Shown: positions 1 to 10,143, counted from the first letter of the stretch. The stretch: 64,000 nucleotides of DNA from Candidatus Desulfovibrio intestinavium (GCA_019118345.1 DWZD01000053.1:167534-231533), one strand, 5' to 3'. The notes: generated by a model not told the origin, from the letters alone. A program made the numbers and translations.

Positions 1-548
1 GCACATCATCACCGGCATGGGCATGGCCCGCACCTTCCAGAACATCCGTCTGTTCGGCGACATGACCGTGCTGGAAAACGTGATGATCGGCCGCCACTGC
101 CGCACCACGGCGGGCATCTGGGGCGCGCTGACCCGCAACGCCCATACCCGGCGGGAAGAACAGGACACCATCGACCGTTCCTATGCCCTGCTGGAAACCG
201 TCAATCTGGCGCATCTCTGGAACGAATCGGCCCGCAACCTCTCCTATGGGGCGCAGCGCCGGCTGGAAATCGCCCGCGCGCTGGCCACCGAACCGCGCAT
301 GCTTCTGCTGGACGAACCGGCGGCAGGCATGAATCCGCACGAAACGCAGGAACTCGAGGCTCTGGTGCGCAGCCTGCGCAGCCGTCACAGCCTGTCCATC
401 CTGCTTATCGAGCACGACATGGGCATGGTCATGTCCCTGTCCGATCGCATCTACGTCATGGAATACGGCTCGCGCATCGCCGCCGGCACGCCCGAGGAAG
501 TGCGCAGCAATCCCCGCGTCATTCAGGCCTATCTGGGAGAGAGCGACG

Positions 549-556
<8 letters not shown>
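1..556 (+). CDS. livG: Branched-chain amino acid ABC transporter ATP-binding protein LivG (5' partial)
   Basis: The gene enters from the left edge; the first complete codon is at position 2 and 184 residues are visible. The protein is one of two cytoplasmic ATPases that power high-affinity Leu/Ile/Val import. Visible motifs are the family-typical ARTFQNIRLF segment, the ABC signature LSYGAQRRLEIARAL, a Walker B MLLLDEPAAGMNP, and the H-loop in LLIEHDMGMVM. The Walker A must lie upstream of the window. LivG normally has about 255 residues, so about 70 are missing. Its stop overlaps the start of livF by 8 bp, which implies translational coupling within a liv operon whose permease and binding-protein genes would lie upstream. 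Confidence 0.93.
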
Positions 557-1253
<697 letters not shown>

Positions 1254-1290
1254 CCGCCACGGCGGCACGGACAGCACCTGATGCTCACGG

Positions 1291-1316
1291 GAGACGCCGC
1301 ATGGCGTCTCTTTTTT
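1291..1316 (+). terminator. Intrinsic terminator after livF
   Basis: An 8-bp perfect stem, GAGACGCC (1291-1298) with GGCGTCTC (1303-1310), has a 4-nt loop and is followed by six T residues. It lies 37 bp after the livF stop and closes the liv operon. Confidence 0.9.
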
Positions 1317-1358
1317 GCGCCGCCGCCCGGTTGTCCGGCGGTTCGGCTCGTCCGCAAG

Positions 1359-1387
1359 ATGACAAGTCGCCGCTTTTGGTCTAGGCT
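1359..1387 (+). promoter_or_regulatory. Sigma-70-type promoter for the DUF4198-like gene
   Basis: A -35-like ATGACA (1359-1364) and a -10-like TAGGCT (1382-1387) are separated by 17 bp, 23 bp before the start codon at 1411. The TAGGCT-type -10 recurs ahead of other genes in this window. Confidence 0.5.
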
Positions 1388-1410
1388 CATTGCCCCAAGG
1401 GAGGGAAAGA

Positions 1411-2541
1411 ATGTTCAAACCACTTTCGGCACTGCTGCTTGCCGCCCTGCTCTGTGTCCCGGGTCTGCCGCTTTCGGCGCGGGCTTCCGTTACCCTGCTC
1501 ATCCCCAGCCGGCCCGACCTTGAACAGACGCCGCAACCCGCAGACGAAAAGCAGGACAAAAAGACGGGCGACAATGCTGCGAACAAGGCCGAAACCGCCA
1601 GAGCCGCCGCAGCCGCACCCGCCGCGAAGGATTCCGCGTCCGCTCCGCAACGTCAGGCGTCCGCCCCGGAAACCGCCCCTGCGGGAAAGGACGCGCCTGC
1701 CGAGGCAACGGCATCGCCCGCTGCCGCTGACGGCAAGCCCGCGGCTGCCGCATCCCCCGGCAACGACGGCGACGGCACGGGGCAGGAAACTGCCCGGCCC
1801 GTGCCGGATATCGGTCAGGAAGTGGATGTCCTCATCACGCGCATGGATCCCTTCCGGCATCAGGCCGAGGAGATGAGCATGCCCCAGCTGTTCGCGGTGC
1901 TGCGCTTTGACGAGCACACCCTGCCCAAGGACGGCGCCATGCAGCCCGAGCGCGCCGATGTGCTGGGCGATGTGGAAGAGGCCCAGTACCTGGACAAGAA
2001 GGCCTGGGGGGCCAATGTGGCGCTGGACAAGCCCGGCCTTTACCAATTCATCATCGAGACGCGCCCGTGGTGGAACGAGGCGGAACAGCGCTACGATCAG
2101 CATTACGTCAAGAGTTTTCTGCCGGTTTACGGCGTGGAAAGCGGCTGGGAACATCCGGCCGGACTGCCCGTGGAAATCGTGCCCCTGAGCCGCCCCTTCG
2201 GCCTGAGCAATCCCTGCCTGTTCAGCGGCAGGGTGCTGGCGCACGGCAAACCGCGTGCGGGAGCGCTGGTGCGCGCTCAGCGCATCAATCTGGAAAAGTG
2301 CGTGGTGCCGAGCCGCTGGCACGAGGACACCACGGTGCGCACCAATGACCGCGGCGAATTTTCCCTCATTCTCAACCGGCCGGGCTGGTGGTGCTGCACG
2401 GCCATTGTGGAGGGCACGCCCCTCAAGGGGCATGACGGCGATCCCCGCCCCCTGCAAATCGGCAGCATTGTCTGGGTCTATGTGGATGCCGCCGACGGGC
2501 AGCGCCCGGCCCAGACGCAACCGGCCAAGAAAAAGAAGTAG
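1411..2541 (+). CDS. Secreted DUF4198-like protein
   Basis: The protein has 376 residues. The ATG at 1411 is preferred over an in-frame ATG at 1390 because AAGGGAGGGAA sits just ahead of it and the product then begins with a clean signal peptide (MFKPLSALLLAALL, cleavage probably after ARA). Residues of about 30-125 are a low-complexity Ala/Pro/Lys linker. The rest resembles DUF4198 domains, with a Greek-key-like section holding GLSNPCLFSGRVLAHGKP and RTNDRGEFSLILNRPGWW. DUF4198 proteins are periplasmic and some accompany nickel/cobalt ECF transporters, but such genes lie 36 kb away here (38287-40393). The substrate is not evident. It stands alone between a terminator and a convergent regulator. 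Confidence 0.6.
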   Translation: MFKPLSALLLAALLCVPGLPLSARASVTLLIPSRPDLEQTPQPADEKQDKKTGDNAANKAETARAAAAAPAAKDSASAPQRQASAPETAPAGKDAPAEATASPAAADGKPAAAASPGNDGDGTGQETARPVPDIGQEVDVLITRMDPFRHQAEEMSMPQLFAVLRFDEHTLPKDGAMQPERADVLGDVEEAQYLDKKAWGANVALDKPGLYQFIIETRPWWNEAEQRYDQHYVKSFLPVYGVESGWEHPAGLPVEIVPLSRPFGLSNPCLFSGRVLAHGKPRAGALVRAQRINLEKCVVPSRWHEDTTVRTNDRGEFSLILNRPGWWCCTAIVEGTPLKGHDGDPRPLQIGSIVWVYVDAADGQRPAQTQPAKKKK

Positions 2542-2565
2542 GACAGCCCGTCCGACGGTTCGCCA

Positions 2566-2600
2566 GGGGGAGCATCGGTCAACGATGCGCCCCCTTTTGC
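2566..2600 (+). terminator. Intrinsic terminator after the DUF4198-like gene
   Basis: GGGGGAGCATCG (2566-2577) pairs with CGATGCGCCCCC (2582-2593) with one mismatch, followed by TTTTGCTTTT. It lies between convergent genes. Confidence 0.8.
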
Positions 2601-2652
2601 TTTTCCGGCGGCCATGCCGGCGGCGGTGCGTGCACGCGGCGGGCGACGCCCG

Positions 2653-5541
2653 TCAGGGCCTGTCCGGTCTGGTCAGTCCAAATTTTTTCAGCTTCGCGTA
2701 GAGCGTGGATTTCTTCATTTGCAAAATGGCGGCCGCGCCGTCAGGGCCGTAGATTTTGCCATTCGTACGTTGCAGGACATGCCGGATATACCGGCGCTGC
2801 ATCTCCTCGATGCCGGGAAAGTCCTCGAAAACGTCCTCGGCCCGCCAGTCGGTTTTTGTTTCTGTCGCAGCGTCCTGCTGCCGAAAGCGAACATTGCCGA
2901 AGAGCACATATTGTTCCATGATGCTGTACAACTCGCGGATATTGCCCGGCCAGGGATAGGCGAGCAGACGCTGCATGTCCTGCTCGCTCACCGCCCTTTC
3001 CGGTTTGCGGTATCGGCGCAGGAAATGCGTGTGCAACTGCCGGATCAGAACCGGCAAATCCCGAGGGCGCTTGCGCAGGGGCGGCAGTTCCAGCGGAATG
3101 ACGCACAGGCGATAGGCCAGATCCTCCCGAAAGCGTCCGGCGCGCACCTCCTCCCACAGATCCTTGTTGGTGGCGGAAATAAGCCGAAAATCGGAAAATT
3201 GCTGCCGCAGTCCGCCCACACGGGTAAAGCTCCTTTCCTGCAGGGCGCGCAACAGCTTGGTTTGCACCAGCGGCGAAATGTCCGCGATTTCATCCAGAAA
3301 GAGCACCCCCTGATGGGCCAGCTCCATGAAGCCGATCTTCCTGCGCTGCGCTCCGGTAAAGGCTCCCTGTTCGTAGCCGAACATTTCACTCTCAAACAGC
3401 TGTTCAGGCAGACAGGAGAGCTGCACGGGGACGAAGGCCCCCTTGTAATCGCCATAGGTGTAGATGAAGCGCGCCATCTGCTCCTTGCCCGTACCGGTTT
3501 CGCCATGAATGATCACCGGCGCGTCAGAAATCAGGGAGTCTGTGGCGCGCGCCAGCACCTCGCTCATGTCGTCCCCGAAATACGGCGCCAACTCGCCCCC
3601 CCGGCAGGCCTGCCTGCGCCCGCCCGGCAGATTCCCCGCCGCCCGAAATTCCGACGACAACACGGCCGCAACGGCATCTCCCTCCGCCTGCTCCATGCGG
3701 GAAAAGAGACTTCCCGGCAGTTCACTGTCCAGATACAGGAGCTGGCGGCTGCGTTCCTCCATGACAACAAGAAAGGCGCAGCAATTTTCGTTGATGGGGA
3801 AAAACGAGGGGACGCTGCCGGGCGCGTACAGGCATTCCTGAAGGATTTTGCGCACGGGCTGAAAAGACGCATCCTCACGTTCGCTGTGGCTGTAGTTGAT
3901 TGCTTCAAGACATTCCAGGCCGTCCCTGTCGGAAAGGCGGAAAAGCGCCGCCCGTTGCGCGCCAAGCTCGCGCTGTACCGTGCCCAGAATCTGCCGGATG
4001 GCGCTCTCCCGGCTGTCCGCATGCGCGCGAAGAAGGGACGCGAGGCAGTCGCCGCTGACGGGAAAGGCCGTATTCCTGACCGCAAGGTCGGACGCGCCCC
4101 GGCGGGTTCGCCAGAGGGCCAGCAGCTCCTTTTCCCGTTGCCGCCAGAACTTGCGTTCCTTTTTGCTCTTTTCCGCCTCCAGCGCGGCAATCAGCGCCTC
4201 CACCGAAAGCAGTTCCTCCCGGATGTTGCCGGTTCGGCTCAGTTCGGAACAGCTTTCCCGCAGCAATTCGCACCGCAAGGGAGCGGACGTTTCCGGCAGG
4301 GCGGCCCGCAGGCGCAGACACACCCCCCGCAACAGGCGGTTTGGCCCCTTTTCCAGCTCTGCCGCCATTTCGCGCAGCGCATAGCCCGGAACAGGCGCGC
4401 CGTCCTTCTCCAGTTCGGCGATCATTTCCAGAACCTGCGGATCCGATACGGGCAGGGCTGCGCGGCCTTCCCGGGCGTCGGCAGCCAGAATGCGGCGCGC
4501 CTCATTGCGCCGTCGCTGCTGAAAGTGATACACCGCCAGCGCCCGCCGGCACACGCTGGCCATTTCCGTCTGACCTGCCCCTTCCGCCACGCGCAGCAGC
4601 TGATCAATATGGGCTATGGCCTGTTCGGCCTCCCCGGCCCGCAGAAGAAAAAAGACGTTATGCACGCGCCAGATGAGCGCGTAACGGTTGTGCCCCGTCA
4701 GTTCGGCCGTATTGCGATGGGACGTTATGATGCCATAGGAAACATGATCCCGTTTGCAGTACAGGCAGGCCGTACTGACCCGTATGGCGAACATTTCATC
4801 AAATGTGGGCCGGGGCGAAGGGGAAAGGGAATAGGCCTCAAACCAGTTCAGGCCCTCTGCAAATTCCCCCCGCAAGAAATGGAGCTGCCCCAGAAGCATG
4901 TGATCCAGGGCGTTCAAGGCCTCGCCCTCATCTGCGGACTGCAGATATTTTGCCAACAAGGCATCCACTTCCTCCGGGGTGTGCGCGTGGGCGTCCTCGG
5001 CAAGAAACAGCAGGCTCGTCAGCCGGCACCAGTCTCTGACGCGGCCCAGCAACTGAAGCGCCTGCCGCATTCCCTGTGTCAGCGCGGTCAACGTCTCGTC
5101 CGTCCGAAAAAGCAGAATGCCGCAGCACAGGGTGCGGTACAGCAGCAGCAGGCGCGCTTGCCAATCCTTCTCCGAAACCGGCAACGGCAAGCCAAGCAGT
5201 CTGCTTGCGCACTCCCGCAGACTTGCTGAGGCATCCCCGTTCTCCAGCATGCCGCAGGCCCTTTCCACGACAAGCAGGCGTTCCGCGCAATAGCCGCACA
5301 CGGCCCGCGCCGTCTTTTCCGCAGCGGGTGTGGGAGGCGGGCCAAAGAGGATTTGCCCCTCGGCATCGCAGCTCGCGCCGAGGCTGTGCCGGCGCAGCAA
5401 TACGCCCAGGGACGGCAGCAGTTCCCGTGAGCCTGCGCCCAGAACAGCGGCAAGCTCCTTCAATGACATGGCGCCGTTCGGCGTTTCCCGCCGGCCAAGA
5501 ATGATTGCGGCAAGATCTTCGGGGAGCATGTTACCATCCAT
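2653..5541 (-). CDS. Sigma-54-dependent transcriptional activator with GAF, AAA+ and Fis-type HTH domains
   Basis: This is a 962-residue enhancer-binding protein. Residues of about 1-480 look helical and solenoid-like, with no phospho-receiver domain. A GAF-like region follows at about 505-640. The AAA+ domain has a Walker A GETGTGKE near 679, the sigma-54 contact loop GAFTGA near 726 and a Walker B LFLDEI. The last 30 residues form a Fis-type helix-turn-helix (AAAILQMKKSTLYAKLKKFG). It probably senses a small ligand and opens the divergent sigma-54 promoter at 5666. An in-frame ATG at 5529 has a better GGATGG ribosome site and may be the true start. Activator identity is firm; the effector is unknown. 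Confidence 0.92.
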   Translation of the reverse strand: MDGNMLPEDLAAIILGRRETPNGAMSLKELAAVLGAGSRELLPSLGVLLRRHSLGASCDAEGQILFGPPPTPAAEKTARAVCGYCAERLLVVERACGMLENGDASASLRECASRLLGLPLPVSEKDWQARLLLLYRTLCCGILLFRTDETLTALTQGMRQALQLLGRVRDWCRLTSLLFLAEDAHAHTPEEVDALLAKYLQSADEGEALNALDHMLLGQLHFLRGEFAEGLNWFEAYSLSPSPRPTFDEMFAIRVSTACLYCKRDHVSYGIITSHRNTAELTGHNRYALIWRVHNVFFLLRAGEAEQAIAHIDQLLRVAEGAGQTEMASVCRRALAVYHFQQRRRNEARRILAADAREGRAALPVSDPQVLEMIAELEKDGAPVPGYALREMAAELEKGPNRLLRGVCLRLRAALPETSAPLRCELLRESCSELSRTGNIREELLSVEALIAALEAEKSKKERKFWRQREKELLALWRTRRGASDLAVRNTAFPVSGDCLASLLRAHADSRESAIRQILGTVQRELGAQRAALFRLSDRDGLECLEAINYSHSEREDASFQPVRKILQECLYAPGSVPSFFPINENCCAFLVVMEERSRQLLYLDSELPGSLFSRMEQAEGDAVAAVLSSEFRAAGNLPGGRRQACRGGELAPYFGDDMSEVLARATDSLISDAPVIIHGETGTGKEQMARFIYTYGDYKGAFVPVQLSCLPEQLFESEMFGYEQGAFTGAQRRKIGFMELAHQGVLFLDEIADISPLVQTKLLRALQERSFTRVGGLRQQFSDFRLISATNKDLWEEVRAGRFREDLAYRLCVIPLELPPLRKRPRDLPVLIRQLHTHFLRRYRKPERAVSEQDMQRLLAYPWPGNIRELYSIMEQYVLFGNVRFRQQDAATETKTDWRAEDVFEDFPGIEEMQRRYIRHVLQRTNGKIYGPDGAAAILQMKKSTLYAKLKKFGLTRPDRP

Positions 5542-5545
5542 TTTT

Positions 5546-5582
5546 CGGATATGATTTTATCCAGATATAGGACATATCCAGA
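5546..5582. promoter_or_regulatory. Putative activator binding sites (TATCC repeats)
   Basis: GGATA (5548-5552) faces TATCC (5558-5562), and TATCCAGA occurs at 5558-5565 and again at 5575-5582, 17 bp apart. They lie about 85-120 bp upstream of the sigma-54 core promoter, where an enhancer is expected. They also overlap the likely -10 of the activator gene, so autoregulation is plausible. Binding by the 2653-5541 product is inferred. Confidence 0.45.
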
Positions 5583-5592
5583 ACAAGGACAA
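5564..5592 (-). promoter_or_regulatory. Sigma-70-type promoter for the activator gene
   Basis: Read on the minus strand, TTGTCC (5592-5587) is followed after 17 bp by TATATC (5569-5564), 23 bp before the ATG at 5541. Confidence 0.4.
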
Positions 5593-5665
5593 GCCCGCTC
5601 AGCGCCCCCCTTTTCACAAATCTACTAATAGCATGAAATAATTATAATTTTTATAACATGCCATC

Positions 5666-5681
5666 TTGGCACATCCCTTGC
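5666..5681 (+). promoter_or_regulatory. Sigma-54 (-24/-12) promoter for the porin operon
   Basis: TTGGCACATCCCTTGC matches the sigma-54 consensus TGGCAC-N5-TTGC exactly. GG at 5668-5669 and GC at 5680-5681 would put the transcription start near 5693, 42 nt before the porin start codon. The divergently encoded sigma-54 activator is the obvious partner. Confidence 0.85.
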
Positions 5682-5734
5682 CCCAGTTCTCCTGCGCGCG
5701 CTCTGTAAGAATCCAGACCCCAAGGGAGACGACA

Positions 5735-7153
5735 ATGCAACGAAAAAACATTCTATCGTGTTTGCTGATCCTTTTGTGCCTTCTCAGCCCGGGCTTCTCC
5801 TGCCGGGCCGATGCCGTGGAGACAAAAATCATGGGCTTCACCGATGTGACGACCCAGCTCGCCGACACCACCTTCGGCGACCGCGGCTCGACGGACATCT
5901 TTCAGGGAACGCAGCGTTCCCGCATCTGGCTCATGATGAACGCCAGCGAAAACGTGGGCGGCACCATGATGTTTGAACTGGACAATATCTGGGGACGGGA
6001 CGCGCCGGGCATGCAGGGCGGCCAGCTGGGCGCCGACGGCGTCAATATCGGCATCAAGGAAGCCTACATCGACTGGAAAATTCCCGATTCCACCATTCGC
6101 GTCCGCATGGGCATCCTGCCCTTCATCCTGCCGGGCATCGGCGCCATCAACCCCTACACCCATGAGGTGGACTCGGTGACGACCATGTGGGCCAGAGGCG
6201 CAGGCGTCATGCTCTCGGGCAGCCTGACGGAAAACATCGATCTCACCACGTTCTGGCTCCGTCCGGCCAACGACAATTCCGCCGACGGCTTCATGGACAA
6301 TGCCGACATGGGGGGCTTCATTCTGCCCTTTCGCTGGGAGGGCTTTGACATTCGCCCCTGGGGCATGGTGAGCTTTTCCGGCAGGAATGACCCGGTCTTC
6401 ACCTACCGCCCGACCCTGACGCCGGCCTATCCCGTACATACGGGGCCGGGGACGCTCACGGAGGACAATCCCGCGGATTATGCCGTCGGCTGGTGGGCCG
6501 GGGTAGCGGCCACGGTGACCGCCCTCGATCCCTGGAAGTTCGGGCTGGACTTTAATTACGGCAATATCAGGGGCGTCACGGAAGACATGAATCGCAGCGG
6601 CTGGTATGTCTCGGCGCTGGCCGAGTACAAGCTCGACGCGGTGGTGCCCGGCCTGCTGGCCTGGTACGCCTCCGGCGATGACGGCGATCCCCATAACGGC
6701 TCGGAACGGATGCCCACCATTCTCGGCAACTGGTACGGCTCAGCCATGGGCTTTTCCGGGCAATTCGACAACTTTGCCTGGCAGTCCCAGCTGGTCGGCC
6801 TCGAGCCGACAGGGACATGGGGCGTCAGCGCCTATCTGCGCGACTTTTCCTTTATCCCCGATGTGACGCACACCCTGCGCGCACTGTTCTACGGCGGGAC
6901 AAACGACGACAACATGGCCGGATATGTGGGAGACGGCTACACCAAGGTGCTGGGCACACCCACTTGGCTCTATCTGACGCAAAGCGACCATGTGGTCGAA
7001 GTCAACTTCAATACCACCTGGAAAGTCTATGACAATCTTTTCTGGGCCATTGAGGCCAGCTGGATGAATCTCCATCGCGGCAACTGCTGGGATCTGCCCT
7101 CCCACAGAGACAACGGCTACCGCATTGCCTCGACAGTGCGCTTCGTCTTCTAG
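5735..7153 (+). CDS. Outer membrane homotrimeric porin (Desulfovibrio type)
   Basis: The protein has 472 residues. The ATG at 5735 follows AAGGGAG and gives a good signal peptide (MQRKNILSCLLILLCLLSPG, cleavage near CRADA). The mature part is rich in aromatic beta-strand-like segments and ends with VRFVF, a terminal Phe typical of outer membrane beta-barrels. It resembles the abundant homotrimeric porins of Desulfovibrio, which are usually about 460-480 residues. It is the first gene behind the sigma-54 promoter, followed after 25 bp by an MFS transporter and then an amidohydrolase, so it probably gives outer-membrane entry for the compound that the operon handles. Confidence 0.85.
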   Translation: MQRKNILSCLLILLCLLSPGFSCRADAVETKIMGFTDVTTQLADTTFGDRGSTDIFQGTQRSRIWLMMNASENVGGTMMFELDNIWGRDAPGMQGGQLGADGVNIGIKEAYIDWKIPDSTIRVRMGILPFILPGIGAINPYTHEVDSVTTMWARGAGVMLSGSLTENIDLTTFWLRPANDNSADGFMDNADMGGFILPFRWEGFDIRPWGMVSFSGRNDPVFTYRPTLTPAYPVHTGPGTLTEDNPADYAVGWWAGVAATVTALDPWKFGLDFNYGNIRGVTEDMNRSGWYVSALAEYKLDAVVPGLLAWYASGDDGDPHNGSERMPTILGNWYGSAMGFSGQFDNFAWQSQLVGLEPTGTWGVSAYLRDFSFIPDVTHTLRALFYGGTNDDNMAGYVGDGYTKVLGTPTWLYLTQSDHVVEVNFNTTWKVYDNLFWAIEASWMNLHRGNCWDLPSHRDNGYRIASTVRFVF

Positions 7154-7178
7154 CCGCCAACCCACGCGAGGAACCGAC

Positions 7179-8435
7179 ATGACCGTTCACGATCTTTCCG
7201 ATACGCGTCCCCTTGTGCCCCTGCCGCGCAACAAGCTCATTCTTTCCATGACCATCCTCTACCTGCTCTTTGCCAGCGACCTCTGGGCGCGTGTGGGCAT
7301 CAACGCCCTCCTGCCCGTGCTGCAAAAGGATTTGCAGCTCACTGACATACAAATCGGCATGCTGGGAAGCGCCGTGCTGATGGGCATGATTTCCTTTGTG
7401 CTGCCGGCCTCCTATCTCGCCGACAGGTGGTCACGGCGCGGCACGGTCTGCCTCATGGGCCTGACATGGAGCCTTGGCACCATTCTTTGCGGGCTTGTGC
7501 CGAGCATGGGCATGCTGCTTCTGGGGCGATTTCTCGTCGGCGGCGGCAACTCCAGCTATGCCCCCGCCTCGGTTTCCATGCTGACCAACTGGTTTCCCAA
7601 GAAAAGCTGGGGCAAGGTCATCGGCCTGTACAATACCTCCTACCAGATCGGCATTTCCGGCGGACTGATCGTCACCGGCCATCTGGCGGCCCTCTACGGC
7701 TGGCGTATGACCTTCATCATCATCGGCATCCCCAGTCTCATCCTTGCCCTGACCTCCCTCTGCATTCCCGGCACGCCGAAGCAGGCCGTCGCCGCCCGGG
7801 CCGAGACTTCCCGCAAGGTCAGCGTGCGGGAGGCGCTGCGGGTCATCCTCGGCAACCGTACCCTCATGGCGACGGCGCTCGCCACGACCTTCTTCAACAT
7901 CATGGCCACGTCCTTCATCATGTTCAGCTCCATCTATTTCATGCGGGAAATGAACATGGATGTGGCCGGCGCGGCTTCCATCCTTGGCCTCATGGGGCTG
8001 ACGGGCTTTGCCGCCATGCCGCTGGGCGGCTATCTGCTGGATGCCTGGTATCGGCACGACATGCGTTGCCGGGGCTGGTTCCCCGCCATCTGCCTGCTGG
8101 CCGCGGCCCTGCTTTTCTGCCTCGCCTACTCCTGGAAAAGCCTGCCGCTGATGACCATAGGCTGTTTTGTCCTCAATATGGTGCCGACCTGCTACCACGT
8201 CATTACGCAAGAGGTCGTACCGGCCCGCTACAAGGCCTCGTCATACGGCTCACTGGTCATCTTTCTCCAGCTGGGCGGATCCATCGGCAGCACGCTCACC
8301 GGCGTCCTTTCCCATGCCTACGGCATACAGCAGGCCCTTGTCTGGATACAGGCGGCCCTTGTCCTCAGTGCCCTCTGTTTTCTGGCCGCCGGCTTCGCCT
8401 ATCGACATGACTTCTTCCGCGCCCAGGAGCGCTGA
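7179..8435 (+). CDS. MFS transporter
   Basis: The product has 418 residues with about 12 predicted membrane segments. The MFS signature between helices 2 and 3 is visible as SYLADRWSRRGT, and a second copy-like motif is GYLLDAWYRHDMRCRG after helix 8. The ATG at 7179 is preceded by CGAGGAAC. It sits in the inner membrane between the porin and the amidohydrolase genes (25 and 22 bp gaps), so it probably imports an organic anion or amide that is then hydrolysed. The sequence does not reveal the substrate. Confidence 0.85.
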   Translation: MTVHDLSDTRPLVPLPRNKLILSMTILYLLFASDLWARVGINALLPVLQKDLQLTDIQIGMLGSAVLMGMISFVLPASYLADRWSRRGTVCLMGLTWSLGTILCGLVPSMGMLLLGRFLVGGGNSSYAPASVSMLTNWFPKKSWGKVIGLYNTSYQIGISGGLIVTGHLAALYGWRMTFIIIGIPSLILALTSLCIPGTPKQAVAARAETSRKVSVREALRVILGNRTLMATALATTFFNIMATSFIMFSSIYFMREMNMDVAGAASILGLMGLTGFAAMPLGGYLLDAWYRHDMRCRGWFPAICLLAAALLFCLAYSWKSLPLMTIGCFVLNMVPTCYHVITQEVVPARYKASSYGSLVIFLQLGGSIGSTLTGVLSHAYGIQQALVWIQAALVLSALCFLAAGFAYRHDFFRAQER

Positions 8436-8457
8436 CATCGGACGGAGACAGCTTTCC

Positions 8458-10122
8458 ATGAACAAGACCATCATCTACATCGCCAGAAGCATCCTGACCA
8501 TGAACCCGGATCAACCCCGTGCCACGGCCGTGGCCGTGCGTGACGGGCGCGTGCTTTCCGTGGGCGGCCTTGAAGACATCATCCATTGGCTGAAAAAATC
8601 CCCCTTCCTGCCCTATGAGGTGGAAACCCTCTTTGCCGACAAGATCCTCATGCCCGGCCTCGTGGACGCGCACACCCATCTTGCTTCGCTGGCGCTGGAA
8701 TACGCGCATACCTTTGTTGCCCAGGCACCCTGGCCCCGCCCCGAGGGCGGCTTCTTCCCCGTATATGGCGACAAGGCCGCCGTGCTTGCGCGCCTGCGGG
8801 AGGCGGATGCCCGATTGCCCGACAATGAAATTCTCTGGGGCGTCCATTATGACGACAACCAGATCGGCAGCCCCCTGACGCGGGAAGAACTGGACGCCGT
8901 ATCGCCCAGCCGGCCCATACTGATCAGCAACATGGTCTTTCACCGTTTCTGGGTCAACAGCGCCATGCTGCGCAAAGCCGGCATCGGCAAGGACAGCGGC
9001 CTGCCCGGCGTCTGCTATGCCCCGGACGGCGAACCTGACGGCACCCTGCTGGAAGCGCGTGGGCTGGCCCGCATCCTGCCGGCCTGTCCCCAGCTCATGC
9101 GGCTGACCGAGGAAAAGATACGGCACGTTCTGCCCCTGTTTACCCGGCAGGGCGTCACCACCCTCTGCGAGGCGGCTTTTGGCGCCTTCGGCGGCTATGA
9201 AAACGAGTATGCCGCCCTGAATGCGGCCATGCGCGATGCCCCCTTGCGCGTCATGGCCCTCCCCTTTTACCACGGGCAGGTGCCGGGAGCCGCGAGCCTT
9301 GAGGACAAGGCGGCCTATTTTCAACAGCTTGCACCGTCCGCCAAGGTTCGGTTCGGCGCAATCAAGCTCTATTGCGACGGTTCCATCATCTCCCATACCG
9401 CGCCGCTTGACTGGCCGGGCTTCTGGGACGGAAGCCCGAATCCCGCCATGCAGCATTCCCGGGAGGAAATCTTTGAGGCCCTCATCGGCTTCCATCTGCG
9501 GGGCATGCAGACCATAACCCATACCAATACCAACCTCGCCTGCCAGATCGTGCTCGACGCCGTCGAGGAAGCGCAGTCGCGTTGCTGCCGCCCGGACATC
9601 CGGCACAGGATGGATCACTGTTACGGCATTACGCCCGAACAGCTGCGCCGGGCAAAGGCCCTGGGCGTTGCGGTGCAATTCTTCACGCCGCAAATATGGT
9701 ACTACGGGGACGACCATCTGGCCTTGCAGGGGCCGGATCGCGCCCATGCCCTTGTGCCCACCGGCACGGCGGAGCGACTGGGCGTCTCCTGGGGAATCCA
9801 CTGTGACCCGCCCGGCACGCCCCAACTGCCCTGGACAGCCATCTGGGCGACGATGCAACGCCTGACCCAAAGCGGAATCGTGCTCGGCCCCGCGCAGAAA
9901 GTGCCGCTGGATGCGGTCTTGCGGGCCTTCACCACAGAACATGCCTGGCAGTTGCACATGGAAGACGAGGTGGGCAGCATCCGTCTGGGCAAGCAGGCGG
10001 ATTTCTGTGTGCTGGAGGAAGATCCCTACGTCATGCCCCCGATGGAGCTGCGCCATATGCCTGTCTGGGGAACGGTCTTTGCCGGAGAGCCTTTTCAGGC
10101 CGCCTCGGCAAGCGGGGCATGA
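8458..10122 (+). CDS. Metal-dependent amidohydrolase (amidohydro_3 / YtcJ-like)
   Basis: The protein has 554 residues, the usual size for YtcJ-like enzymes. The ATG at 8458 follows GACGGAGA. Metal-site motifs appear in order: MPGLVDAHTHL (HxH), KLYCDGSIISHTAPL (candidate carboxylated Lys), a His in ITHTNTN, HRMDHCYGI, and a late Asp region near GSIRLGKQADF, which is typical of the C-terminal composite beta-sandwich. There is no signal peptide, so it acts in the cytoplasm on material brought in by the preceding MFS transporter. It is the last gene of the sigma-54 operon. The substrate is unknown. Confidence 0.85.
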   Translation: MNKTIIYIARSILTMNPDQPRATAVAVRDGRVLSVGGLEDIIHWLKKSPFLPYEVETLFADKILMPGLVDAHTHLASLALEYAHTFVAQAPWPRPEGGFFPVYGDKAAVLARLREADARLPDNEILWGVHYDDNQIGSPLTREELDAVSPSRPILISNMVFHRFWVNSAMLRKAGIGKDSGLPGVCYAPDGEPDGTLLEARGLARILPACPQLMRLTEEKIRHVLPLFTRQGVTTLCEAAFGAFGGYENEYAALNAAMRDAPLRVMALPFYHGQVPGAASLEDKAAYFQQLAPSAKVRFGAIKLYCDGSIISHTAPLDWPGFWDGSPNPAMQHSREEIFEALIGFHLRGMQTITHTNTNLACQIVLDAVEEAQSRCCRPDIRHRMDHCYGITPEQLRRAKALGVAVQFFTPQIWYYGDDHLALQGPDRAHALVPTGTAERLGVSWGIHCDPPGTPQLPWTAIWATMQRLTQSGIVLGPAQKVPLDAVLRAFTTEHAWQLHMEDEVGSIRLGKQADFCVLEEDPYVMPPMELRHMPVWGTVFAGEPFQAASASGA

Positions 10123-10143
10123 TTCACTTGCGCCATGACCGGC

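Noticed and set aside
2653..2665. AGGGCCTGT at the 3' end of the sigma-54 activator gene as a fourth copy of the repeat
   Set aside because: The match stops after nine bases and the region is ordinary coding sequence for the HTH end; no core or second end is present.
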